Shown piece after piece: positions 7,665 to 15,592 of a DNA stretch of 60,989 nt (within the stretch, counting starts at the first letter, position 1; each line of letters opens with the position of its first letter). The notes below the pieces were generated by a model. It was given only the letters and a program-made list of their open reading frames with translations. It was not told the DNA's origin and searched no databases. Source of the DNA: an uncultured Oscillospiraceae bacterium (lineage in GTDB: Bacteria; Bacillota; Clostridia; Oscillospirales; Oscillospiraceae); assembly GCA_947628805.1 (NCBI GenBank), contig CANRBG010000007.1, positions 1-60,989 on the forward strand, read 5' to 3'. The position numbers were made by a program, and so were the translations under genes.

Positions 7665-9254
7665 TCAGTTATCGTCCCCGCCGGCGGTCTTTCTGCCGGG
7701 GAGCAGGCTCTTCACGGTGTCCAGCAGGAAATGGAATTCCTCCGTCCGGCAAAAGCATGCCGCGTAAAAGGCGCTGGGCACGGCCACGCACACGCAGCCC
7801 CGGACGATGAAGCCGGGTACGCCGCCCAGAGCGATGCGGCCGCAGATGTACCAGCACACGAGCCCCGCGGCGATCGTCACCGCCTTATAGGCAAGGTTGC
7901 GCAGGTAATAGCCCCGGGGAGAGGTGTGCAGGATCCGCCGCCAGAGGACCCAGGGGTCCACCGTCAGGAAGGTGCCGCCGTGGGCGATGATGGTGCTGAC
8001 CACGCACCCGGCGATGCCGATCCGGGGCACCAGCCAGATGGAGAGGGCCAGGTTGGCCACGATGGTGACGATGGGCCGGATGCGGATATAGCGGAAGGCG
8101 GCGGTGACCTCCCGGAAGATCATTAGGTACATCCCCTGCCCGGCGATATAAAACTCTATACCGATCAAAAGGGCCAGGGGCGTGCGCACGGTCACGCCGG
8201 CGGCGGTGGTCCAACTGGTCACCACGAACCCCGGCCCGGCCCACAGGGTGATGAACTCGTCCAGCAGCAGCGCCAAGCCGATGGAGCTGACGCCAAAAAG
8301 CCAGACCGTAAAGAAATTGACCACCTGGAATGCCGAGCGGGACCACTCCAGATTGCCGGTGGAATACAGGCTTCCCAGGGACGCCTGCAGGGAAGAGACG
8401 AACTTGAACAGCAGGGAATTGATCTGGTTTTTCACCATCAGATACTGGGAATACAGCCCCACGCTCTGCAGCCCGGACATGACGGACAGGACGATGATGT
8501 CGGAGCTGTTGACTACCGTGCCGCAGACCCGGTGGAGCAGCAGCACGGAGCAGTCTTTAAAAAGCCCTTTCACCTCGTCCCGGCTGATGCGGCCGGCCAC
8601 CTTTTCCCGCAGATAGGGGTGCCGCCGGTCGCAGATATAGGCGTTGAGCAGGTTCTGGGCGATGGTAAAGCCGATCTGCACCAGCAGGTAATAGACGAAA
8701 TTATGGGTCTGGGTCAGGACCAGGATCTGGCACAGGCTGTTGGCCATAGAGACGAAATAGCCCGCTACCGTCAGCACATATATCTTTTGCGTGGCGCCGA
8801 TGAAGGCGTTTTTGTAGGCGAAAAACCAGTAGGATGAGACGGTATTGAAAAGGTAGATGAGGAAGATGAACGCCCCGTTCAGACCCAGCGAAGCCAGCCG
8901 GTCGTAGTCCTTTGCCAGCTGGGGCAGAAAGGGGATCAGGCACAGCCCCATGGCGGCGATGACGCAGCCGATGATGAAATAGACCTGCCGGTACAGCTTC
9001 ATGAGCAGCTGGATGCGCTGCCGGTCGCCCTCCTCGATGGGCTTGTAGAGTTTATAGCCGATGGCGCTGTCAAAGCCCAGGTTTGCCAGGTCCAGCACGG
9101 TCAGGATATTGGAAAAAACACCCTCCAGACCCAGATAGTCCGTGCCCAGGGTGCGGATAAAGACCGTACGGGTGATGAAGTTGAGCGCGATGAGCAGCAG
9201 CGAGGACCCGAAGCCGGTGACCATATTGTAAAAGGAGTTCTGGGTGCGGGTCAT
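7665..9254 (-). CDS. Wzx-like oligosaccharide flippase
   Basis: 529-residue membrane protein of the MOP/polysaccharide-biosynthesis type with 12-14 predicted helices. The N-terminus NMVTGFGSSLLLIALNFITR and the block LGLEGVFSNILTVLDLA are characteristic of Firmicutes polysaccharide flippases. It would move lipid-linked repeat units to the outer face of the membrane. GGAGGCTCTTT precedes the ATG. No Wzy polymerase or WaaL-type ligase is evident in the operon, so polymerisation or attachment must be done by one of the large membrane proteins here or by genes elsewhere. Confidence 0.9.
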   Translation of the reverse strand: MTRTQNSFYNMVTGFGSSLLLIALNFITRTVFIRTLGTDYLGLEGVFSNILTVLDLANLGFDSAIGYKLYKPIEEGDRQRIQLLMKLYRQVYFIIGCVIAAMGLCLIPFLPQLAKDYDRLASLGLNGAFIFLIYLFNTVSSYWFFAYKNAFIGATQKIYVLTVAGYFVSMANSLCQILVLTQTHNFVYYLLVQIGFTIAQNLLNAYICDRRHPYLREKVAGRISRDEVKGLFKDCSVLLLHRVCGTVVNSSDIIVLSVMSGLQSVGLYSQYLMVKNQINSLLFKFVSSLQASLGSLYSTGNLEWSRSAFQVVNFFTVWLFGVSSIGLALLLDEFITLWAGPGFVVTSWTTAAGVTVRTPLALLIGIEFYIAGQGMYLMIFREVTAAFRYIRIRPIVTIVANLALSIWLVPRIGIAGCVVSTIIAHGGTFLTVDPWVLWRRILHTSPRGYYLRNLAYKAVTIAAGLVCWYICGRIALGGVPGFIVRGCVCVAVPSAFYAACFCRTEEFHFLLDTVKSLLPGRKTAGGDDN

Positions 9255-9287
9255 AAAGAGCCTCCGAAAAGGATGAGAATGTGCCCG

Positions 9288-10286
9288 TCAGCGGCGGGTC
9301 AGACGGACGGCGGCGAAAAAAAGCGGCGGGCTCATCATGAGAAGCCTGCACAAAAGCTTTGTCTTGATGTCCAGCCGGCCCGTGGAGCAGGCGGCGGACC
9401 AGTGCTCCCGCATAAGAGGGACCAGATCCGCGCAGATCCCGCGAAACGGTCCGTAGGGCAGGTCCGCCGCGTGATAGGCCGTCACATAGCAGGCCCGGCA
9501 GACCTTGTGGGACCCGGCCGCCAGCACGGCGGGCGGCGCGCCCTCCGATCGGAAGGCGTCCATCATGTCCTTCACCGCGTCGATCAGGTCCATATGCCGG
9601 GGCTCGAACCGCTTGTGCTGGGTGCTGTCCACCCGGAGCCAGTAGTAATATACCGCCTCCGGCACGCAAACCAGCCGGCCGCAGTCCGCCACCTGCCGCC
9701 AGACGGAGAAGGAGTCCTCGAAAAGCCGTCCCTGTGGAAAGGGGTGGGCCAGCATATTCTCCCGGCGGGTCAGCTTGCCGCAGAGAAAGCCGCTGACGCC
9801 GCTGTCAGCCTCCAGACACACCGCCTCCAGGGCCTGGTCCCGCTCCATCACCAGCGGCTCCGGCACCCGATAAAACTGCTGGGATACGGTCCCGTCGGGC
9901 CGGGGCGTCTCGGTGCAGATCCGGGCGGCGGCCATACCGGCCCCGGCCCGCTCCGCCGCGCCGTACAGGGCAGACAGGTAGTTGGGCGAGACCCGGTCAT
10001 CCGCGTCCACAAAGGCGATGAACGCGGCGTCGGACCGGGCCACGGCACGGTTGCGGGCGGTGGCCTGGCCGGTGTTTTCCTGGTGGATCACCCGGACCCG
10101 GTCCGGGAGGGACGCGGCGTACGTGTCGCAGATGGCGCCGCTGCCGTCGGTGGAGCCGTCGTCCACCAGGGTGATCACAAAATCCGAAAAGTCCTGCCCC
10201 AGCAGGCTGTCCACGCATCTTTTCAGATATGGCTCCACATTGTATACCGCCACGATCACATCAACGAGCGGCCCATGTTCACCCAT
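9288..10286 (-). CDS. GT2-family glycosyltransferase
   Basis: 332 residues from the ATG at 10286, preceded by GGGAGGGATATCC; the longer frame to 10322 would extend further into the upstream gene. Motifs: VDVIVAVYNVEPYLKRCVD, VDDGSTDGSG and FVDADDR. It belongs to the glycan operon and its start overlaps the end of the GT4 gene by 8 bases, so the two are translationally coupled. Substrate unknown. Confidence 0.9.
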   Translation of the reverse strand: MGEHGPLVDVIVAVYNVEPYLKRCVDSLLGQDFSDFVITLVDDGSTDGSGAICDTYAASLPDRVRVIHQENTGQATARNRAVARSDAAFIAFVDADDRVSPNYLSALYGAAERAGAGMAAARICTETPRPDGTVSQQFYRVPEPLVMERDQALEAVCLEADSGVSGFLCGKLTRRENMLAHPFPQGRLFEDSFSVWRQVADCGRLVCVPEAVYYYWLRVDSTQHKRFEPRHMDLIDAVKDMMDAFRSEGAPPAVLAAGSHKVCRACYVTAYHAADLPYGPFRGICADLVPLMREHWSAACSTGRLDIKTKLLCRLLMMSPPLFFAAVRLTRR

Positions 10287-11535
10287 GGATATCCCTCCCC
10301 AGCGCGGCCAGCTCGCCGGCAAAGGCGGTATAGTTGGCGTCGGCGTCGTAGTGGTCCCGCCAGAAGGCCCGGGCCCGGGTCCGGAGAGCCTGATAGTCCC
10401 CGTCCGCCATGGCCGCGACGGCCCGGATGGCCTCCGCCAGCCGCTCCGGGGACAGGTCCGCCGGCAGCAAAACGCCGGTCTTGCCGTCCAGCACCAGCTC
10501 CCCCGTGCCGCCCACGTCCGTGGCGGCGGCGGGGATGGAAAAGCTCATGGCCTCCATGATGGACACGGGGATGCCCTCGGAGGAGCTCACATTTATAAAC
10601 AGATGGTAGGGCGTGCGGGCGTATTCCGCCAGCAGGGCTGTGTTATCTATATGTCCTTTCAGTTCCCAGGATACATTTTCCGGCAAAGTCCGACACAGTG
10701 CCTCGATCTCCCCTCGGAGAGGACCGTCCCCGTAATGGGTCCAGCGGACAGGCAGATCGGTGAGCAGGCCCAGGGCCCGGACGATCAGCTCCACCCGCTT
10801 CTGGGGCAGCAGCGTGGAGCAGCTCACCAGCCGCAGAGGCGCCCGCTCCGCCGGCGCGGGACAGGTCCCATGGTCCTCCGTGCCCAGCCGGGAGACGGTG
10901 AGCCGGTCCGCCCAGGCGGGGTATTTTTCCGCCAGATACCGCCGGCCGTCCTCCGCGATCAGCACGATCCGGTCCAGCTTTTCCAGCAGCAGGGGCCGCA
11001 GAGGGATATAGCCGTTGGATCGGGCGTCCTCATACAGGTCATAGCGGTGGCCCCGGGCCAGGATCACGCTGTTGGGCAGATACTTTTTCTTCAAAAGCAG
11101 CGCCACGTAGGGCTGATAATCGAACCGGTAGCTATACAGTACCACCCGCTCCGCTGTCCCGGCCAGACCGGCCTTTCGCAGATACCGGCCGATGACCGCC
11201 GCCTCGTGGTAGGACCGGCTCATGTAGAAAAACAGCCAGGCCAGCCGTGACAGGGAAAAGGCATGCGCTTTGAAAAGCCGCCGGAACTCCCCGTAAAACT
11301 CCCGGCTCACCAGCGCCCGGAAGCAGCCGGGGATACAGGCCGCCAGGGAAAAGGGCACGGGGCACACATGAAACCTCTCCGAGGGCAGCGGCCGGACCCG
11401 GTCACGGTGCTCCCGGCGCAGCTGCATGGCGCAGACGTGTATCTGGTCGAAATCCCGGTAATACTTGACCTCCGTCTCCAAAAAAGGCTCCCACGGTCCG
11501 TATGGGAATCCGTTGGCCAGCAGGATAAGCTTCAT
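10279..11535 (-). CDS. GT4-family glycosyltransferase
   Basis: 418 residues, GT-B fold. The N-terminus MKLILLANGFPYGPWEPF is a Rossmann strand with a glycine-rich loop. The C-terminal half has the GT4 signature, including the nucleotide-binding region SSSEGIPVSIMEAMSFSIP with its conserved E-x7-E pattern, then VGGTGELV. A retaining mechanism is expected for the family. AAAGGACGCCTGAC precedes the ATG. It is the only GT-B enzyme in the operon. Confidence 0.9.
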   Translation of the reverse strand: MKLILLANGFPYGPWEPFLETEVKYYRDFDQIHVCAMQLRREHRDRVRPLPSERFHVCPVPFSLAACIPGCFRALVSREFYGEFRRLFKAHAFSLSRLAWLFFYMSRSYHEAAVIGRYLRKAGLAGTAERVVLYSYRFDYQPYVALLLKKKYLPNSVILARGHRYDLYEDARSNGYIPLRPLLLEKLDRIVLIAEDGRRYLAEKYPAWADRLTVSRLGTEDHGTCPAPAERAPLRLVSCSTLLPQKRVELIVRALGLLTDLPVRWTHYGDGPLRGEIEALCRTLPENVSWELKGHIDNTALLAEYARTPYHLFINVSSSEGIPVSIMEAMSFSIPAAATDVGGTGELVLDGKTGVLLPADLSPERLAEAIRAVAAMADGDYQALRTRARAFWRDHYDADANYTAFAGELAALGRDIHG

Positions 11536-11562
11536 GTCAGGCGTCCTTTCCGATGGGCGATA

Positions 11563-12648
11563 TTACCGCCGTCCGAATACCTCCGTCAGGACCTGGTCGG
11601 TCATGTCCCCGAAGGTGGGGCCGTCCGTCTCCTGATTCTGTCCGGGCAGGGCGTTGAATTCGATGAGGACCGGCTCGGCGTCCGGGTCCACGGCGATGTC
11701 CCAGCCGATGATCTTGAAATGGGCCATCCGGGCGGCGTGGGACGTGACCGCCGCCAGGACCTTGTCGTAGCCGGGCACCGTCACGTCCGCGAAGGGGATG
11801 CCAGTGGCGGGATGGATGGAGAAATACTCCCACTTGCCGGTGGCGTGGCTCATGGCCTTGCCGAACAGCCGGCCGTCCGGGCCCACGTTGCACTGATAGC
11901 CCCCCTGGGACAGGTTATCCAGCTCGCTGCCGGCGCCGCCGACGCGCAGTACGGACGACAGCACATGCACCTGTCCCCCGTGCAGGAAAGTGATGACGCG
12001 CAGGGTGTTCAGGCTGTCGGGGTTCATCCGGGCCAGGACCGGGTGCTGGGAGAGCTTTTTCTGCATGATGAAGTTCTTGCCGAAACGGGCGAACACGCCC
12101 CGTATCTCGTCGTCGGACATAGAACCAATGTCGCAAAACAGGATCCCCATGCCGCCGCCGCTGCCCACGGAGGGCTTGACGATGACCCGGCCCGCGCCGT
12201 GACAGCGGGATACGGCCTGCTCCTCCGTCAACGGCTCCAGCCCGTCGTCGCAGAACACGCCGGCCATGCGCTTGACCACCGTCTCCGGACGGCGCATGTC
12301 GGCAAACAGGAGATTATAGGCGCACTTGTCCTGCCAGGCCTTGGCCAGGATGGTGTTGCTGTAATAGGGCAGGATCCGGCCGAACCACAGGTCGGAGGGG
12401 ATATACTTGGGACTGAAAGACTTGTTTTCGTTGGCCAGGAGGGTGAACCAGAACTTCGAAGGCGGCTTCACCTTGAATTGCCGCCAATAGGGGCGGATGA
12501 CCGTGCGGTATTCCCGCTCCACCCGGGGATTGGCGGGCATGGCCCTGGCGGCCTTATGGTCGCTGCGGTAGTCCTTGGCCGCGTTGACCTGGCTCTCTAT
12601 GGTCACGTAAAGCTTGTCGAACAGCGGTCTGAGCGGATTGTTTCCCAT
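11563..12648 (-). CDS. Sugar-transfer-associated ATP-grasp protein
   Basis: 361 residues. It matches the ATP-grasp family found next to glycosyltransferases. The core includes RVIVKPSVGSGGGMGI (ATP-binding lysine and glycine loop, near residue 165), SLNTLRVITF and the acidic metal-binding C-terminus PVLIEFNALPGQNQ. Family members are thought to ligate a carboxylate to an amine, perhaps an amino acid or hydroxy acid onto a sugar; the actual reaction is not known. AGGAGAGATACGGTAA precedes the start. With the WecE-type aminotransferase upstream it could acylate an amino sugar (inference). Confidence 0.85.
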   Translation of the reverse strand: MGNNPLRPLFDKLYVTIESQVNAAKDYRSDHKAARAMPANPRVEREYRTVIRPYWRQFKVKPPSKFWFTLLANENKSFSPKYIPSDLWFGRILPYYSNTILAKAWQDKCAYNLLFADMRRPETVVKRMAGVFCDDGLEPLTEEQAVSRCHGAGRVIVKPSVGSGGGMGILFCDIGSMSDDEIRGVFARFGKNFIMQKKLSQHPVLARMNPDSLNTLRVITFLHGGQVHVLSSVLRVGGAGSELDNLSQGGYQCNVGPDGRLFGKAMSHATGKWEYFSIHPATGIPFADVTVPGYDKVLAAVTSHAARMAHFKIIGWDIAVDPDAEPVLIEFNALPGQNQETDGPTFGDMTDQVLTEVFGRR

Positions 12649-12668
12649 TTACCGTATCTCTCCTGATG

Positions 12669-13625
12669 TTATTTCCGCCCCGCGTCTTTGTCTCCGCCGG
12701 CGTTGATGATCCGGCGGATCTCATACTGAGGCATGTTGCTGACGGTCATATAGATGCGCCCGATATACTCCCCGCACAGCCCCAGCAGCATCATGATAAC
12801 GCCGCCGATGCCCAGCTGCAGGGCGATGGAGGTGGTGAAGCCCGCGGCGATGTCGGGATTGATGAGCTTGCGGATGACCACCACCGCCGCGGAGAGGAAG
12901 CCCACGGCGGCAAAGAGCGTGCCCACGAACACGGCGGCCCGCAGGGGCACGGTGGAAAAATTGGTGAAGCCGGTGATCCAAAGAGCCATCATCTTGCCCA
13001 GGGTGTAGTTGGAATGGCCGGCGATCCGGTCCCGGTGCTCCATGTCCACGTTGGCGTAACGCTGGACCACGTGGGTCAGATACCCCCCCATGGAGGGGAA
13101 AGGACTTTTATACCGCTTTAAAGCCTCCACCGCGATCCGGTCCATGGCGAAGTAGCTGGAGATGACGATGCCCCGGGGCTTTGTGCCGTTCAGCTCCAGG
13201 ACCCGGCTGTTGAGCCAGCTGGTGAAACGCTTGAAGGCGTTATGGTGCTTGTGGGAGAACCGGGCGTAGACCAGGTCGTATCCCTCCCGGACCTTCTCCA
13301 CCAGCCGGAAGATCTGGTCCGCCGGGTGCTGGCCGTCGTCGTCCATGAACACCAGCACGTCCCCTTTCACATAGGGCAGCGAGGCCATTTTGGCGGTGGT
13401 GGAGCCAAAGTTGCGGGTCAGCTCCACGCCGACGATCTTGGGGTCGGCCACGCAGAGCTCCTCGATCTTGTCGGAGGTGGCGTCGTCCCCCGGCGAGTCG
13501 TTCACCAGTATGATCTGGTAGTCATATTCCGGCCGTCCGGCGAACACCTGGCGCAGCTCGTCCACGACAGGGCCGATGGTATTGGCGGATTTGTAACAGG
13601 GAATGGCAATGGAAACGGTGGTCAT
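12669..13625 (-). CDS. GtrB/DPM-like polyprenyl-phosphate glycosyltransferase
   Basis: 318 residues from 13625, preceded by AGGAGGTTTGGGAAT. The N-terminal GT2 domain starts TTVSIAIPCYKSANTIGPVV and has VFMDDDGQHP. Two C-terminal membrane helices follow (about residues 230-290). This layout is that of GtrB, CsbB and ArnC, which charge undecaprenyl phosphate with one sugar on the inner face. The product would feed extracytoplasmic GT-C enzymes, and the YfhO proteins and the 754-residue membrane protein in this window are candidates. Which sugar is transferred cannot be told. Confidence 0.88.
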   Translation of the reverse strand: MTTVSIAIPCYKSANTIGPVVDELRQVFAGRPEYDYQIILVNDSPGDDATSDKIEELCVADPKIVGVELTRNFGSTTAKMASLPYVKGDVLVFMDDDGQHPADQIFRLVEKVREGYDLVYARFSHKHHNAFKRFTSWLNSRVLELNGTKPRGIVISSYFAMDRIAVEALKRYKSPFPSMGGYLTHVVQRYANVDMEHRDRIAGHSNYTLGKMMALWITGFTNFSTVPLRAAVFVGTLFAAVGFLSAAVVVIRKLINPDIAAGFTTSIALQLGIGGVIMMLLGLCGEYIGRIYMTVSNMPQYEIRRIINAGGDKDAGRK

Positions 13626-13653
13626 ATTCCCAAACCTCCTGATCGACAATGGA

Positions 13654-14841
13654 TCATTCTATCTCGATGACGAATTGGGTCTTTATCTCCTCGATGCGCC
13701 GGAAGCAGGCCTCCGGCGTGGGGCCCTGGACGATGATCTGGCCCAGGCGGTCCTTTGCGTTGGTGAACTTCTCCACCCGGTCGCCCTCTTTCACGATCAC
13801 GGAAAGATCGTATATGCTCCCGTCCCGGACCACGTTGTCGGTGATGCGCCGGACTGTGCCGGACGTCTCCGAGAGCATCATCCGGGAGGCGTTGGCCACA
13901 TGGCCGTCCTCCCGGCGGTCAAAGATAGCCTCCGGGTCGTCTCCGGCGGCCATGGCCGCGATCATCTCATAGTAGTTGAGCCCGTAGTAGATGCTCACCA
14001 GCTCCGGCAGGCAGGTGGCTCCCGCCCGGCCGGTCAGCTCGATCACGTACACCTTGCCGTCCCGCTCCAGAAGGTCGATATTCACCGCGCAGTTATCCAG
14101 CCCCAGGGCCCGGATGGCCTTTTCCGACTCCCGGACGGCGGCGTCTATGACCTCCTGTCCGGCGTCGATGGGCACATAGTGGCCGATGGGCACCGCCGTG
14201 CCGCTCATGTAGGTGTTGTCGCCGTGGGGCAGCACAAACAGGACCCTGCCCCGATAGACGAAGGCCTGAGCGCCAAGCTCCGTGCCCACGATGTACTCCT
14301 CCACGATGCAGTAGTCCTTTTTGGTGGCGGCCATGACCTTTTCGATATTGGCAAAGGCGTCCTCCGCCGTGGGGCAGATGTAGATGCCCTTGCTGCCCTG
14401 CAGGTCCACGGCCTTTATGATCACCGGCAGCTCCAATGTCTCCAGAGCCTCGGCCAGGGAGTCCCGGCCTGTGACCTTGCGGAACCGGGCGGTGTTCACC
14501 CCCGCGTCCATGAAGGCGTTTTTCATGCTCCACTTGTCCGCGCAGCGGGCCGCGGCCCGCTCGCTGAGACCGGGCAGACCCAGCTTCTCGCAGGCGTAGC
14601 CCAACGCCCGCACGCCGGTGTCCAGGCAGCAGGTGGCGATGCCGTCCGCGTGGAACTTTTTCGCCGCCGCCAGCACCGCCTCCGGATCGGAGATGTCGGC
14701 ATAGGCCGCCTCATCCGCGGCGGCGAAGCCCGGGTAATCGCCCGGGATGGAGCACACCACGGTCTTGTAGCCCAGGCCCTTAGCGGCCCGGATGAGCTGT
14801 ACCTGGGGCGCGCTGGCGCCCAGGACCATGAGGGTTTTCAT
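13654..14841 (-). CDS. ATP-grasp carboxylate-amine ligase-like protein
   Basis: 395 residues, with the carbamoyl-phosphate-synthase-like ATP-grasp layout. It has an N-terminal Rossmann-like preATP domain (MKTLMVLGASAPQVQLIRAA), central ATP-grasp strands (ELPVIIKAVDLQGSKGI, then YCIVEEYIVG near residue 200) and metal ligands in DGKVYVIELTGRAG near 275. Relatives join amino acids or peptides to acceptors and occur in surface-glycan and natural-product clusters. AAGGAGGTACAACG precedes the start. It differs in family from the ATP-grasp protein two genes downstream, so the operon encodes two distinct ligase chemistries. Confidence 0.85.
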   Translation of the reverse strand: MKTLMVLGASAPQVQLIRAAKGLGYKTVVCSIPGDYPGFAAADEAAYADISDPEAVLAAAKKFHADGIATCCLDTGVRALGYACEKLGLPGLSERAAARCADKWSMKNAFMDAGVNTARFRKVTGRDSLAEALETLELPVIIKAVDLQGSKGIYICPTAEDAFANIEKVMAATKKDYCIVEEYIVGTELGAQAFVYRGRVLFVLPHGDNTYMSGTAVPIGHYVPIDAGQEVIDAAVRESEKAIRALGLDNCAVNIDLLERDGKVYVIELTGRAGATCLPELVSIYYGLNYYEMIAAMAAGDDPEAIFDRREDGHVANASRMMLSETSGTVRRITDNVVRDGSIYDLSVIVKEGDRVEKFTNAKDRLGQIIVQGPTPEACFRRIEEIKTQFVIEIE

Positions 14842-14866
14842 CGTTGTACCTCCTTGCGATGGCGGC

Positions 14867-15562
14867 TCAGGAAAAGCACTTCATGTATTTCGGCGCGTCC
14901 GGTCCGGTCATGAAAAGCAGGTCCAGAATGCTCACATTATGGGTAAAATCCCCGTGCAGCTGGGGGTATTCCGGATAGCCCGCATAGTCCATATAGGCCA
15001 GCTCTATACCGGCGTCCGCGAATACCTGGTCCACGATATAGTCCTTGGCGGCGGGGCCGGACAGGTAATAGTCCCCGCCGGCGGATTTCACCAGCGCGGC
15101 CAGCCGCTCCGTCTTCCCCTCCGCCAGCGTATAGTCACTGGACCAGGTGATCCTGGTGGTGATGCCAAGCTCGGCGCATATCTCCGTCAGGAACATATGG
15201 TTGATCTGACTGAGCATCTGCATCTGGCCCGCCCGCTCGTACAGGGAGGCCAGCATGGGCTCGTACCGCTTGAAATAGGGGGCCTTGGCGTAGCTGAAGC
15301 GGATGGCCTTCCAGTGGTCGGCGGCCCACTGGCCGCCGGTGACACGGGTCTCGTTGATCTTCTGGTAGAACTTCCCCTTGCTGTCCACGGGGATGGTGAG
15401 CCACTGCAGACCGTTGGCCGTCTTGATCTGGTTGCGGTTGCGCCAGTCCCGGCGGGTGTACTGCATGTCGTCGTAGAGGATGAACTCATCCACCAGGCCA
15501 ATGATGTCGAAATAGCCTTTCCAGGGGATATAGTTGGATTGCAGGATCGCGACTTTTTTCAC
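14867..15562 (-). CDS. WbqC-like protein
   Basis: 231 residues, a full-length match to the WbqC-like family by its opening (AILQSNYIPWKGYFDIIG), the middle block DDMQYTRRDWRNRNQIK and the tail SILDLLFMTG. The start codon is GTG, with GGGAG 13 bases upstream. WbqC genes accompany WecE-type aminotransferases in O-antigen and capsule clusters, as here. The biochemical function is not established; involvement in making or attaching an N-acyl group on a 4-amino sugar is a reasonable guess only. Confidence 0.9.
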   Translation of the reverse strand: MKKVAILQSNYIPWKGYFDIIGLVDEFILYDDMQYTRRDWRNRNQIKTANGLQWLTIPVDSKGKFYQKINETRVTGGQWAADHWKAIRFSYAKAPYFKRYEPMLASLYERAGQMQMLSQINHMFLTEICAELGITTRITWSSDYTLAEGKTERLAALVKSAGGDYYLSGPAAKDYIVDQVFADAGIELAYMDYAGYPEYPQLHGDFTHNVSILDLLFMTGPDAPKYMKCFS

Positions 15563-15592
15563 GGATTCACACTTTCTCCCGGGGCGAGAAGG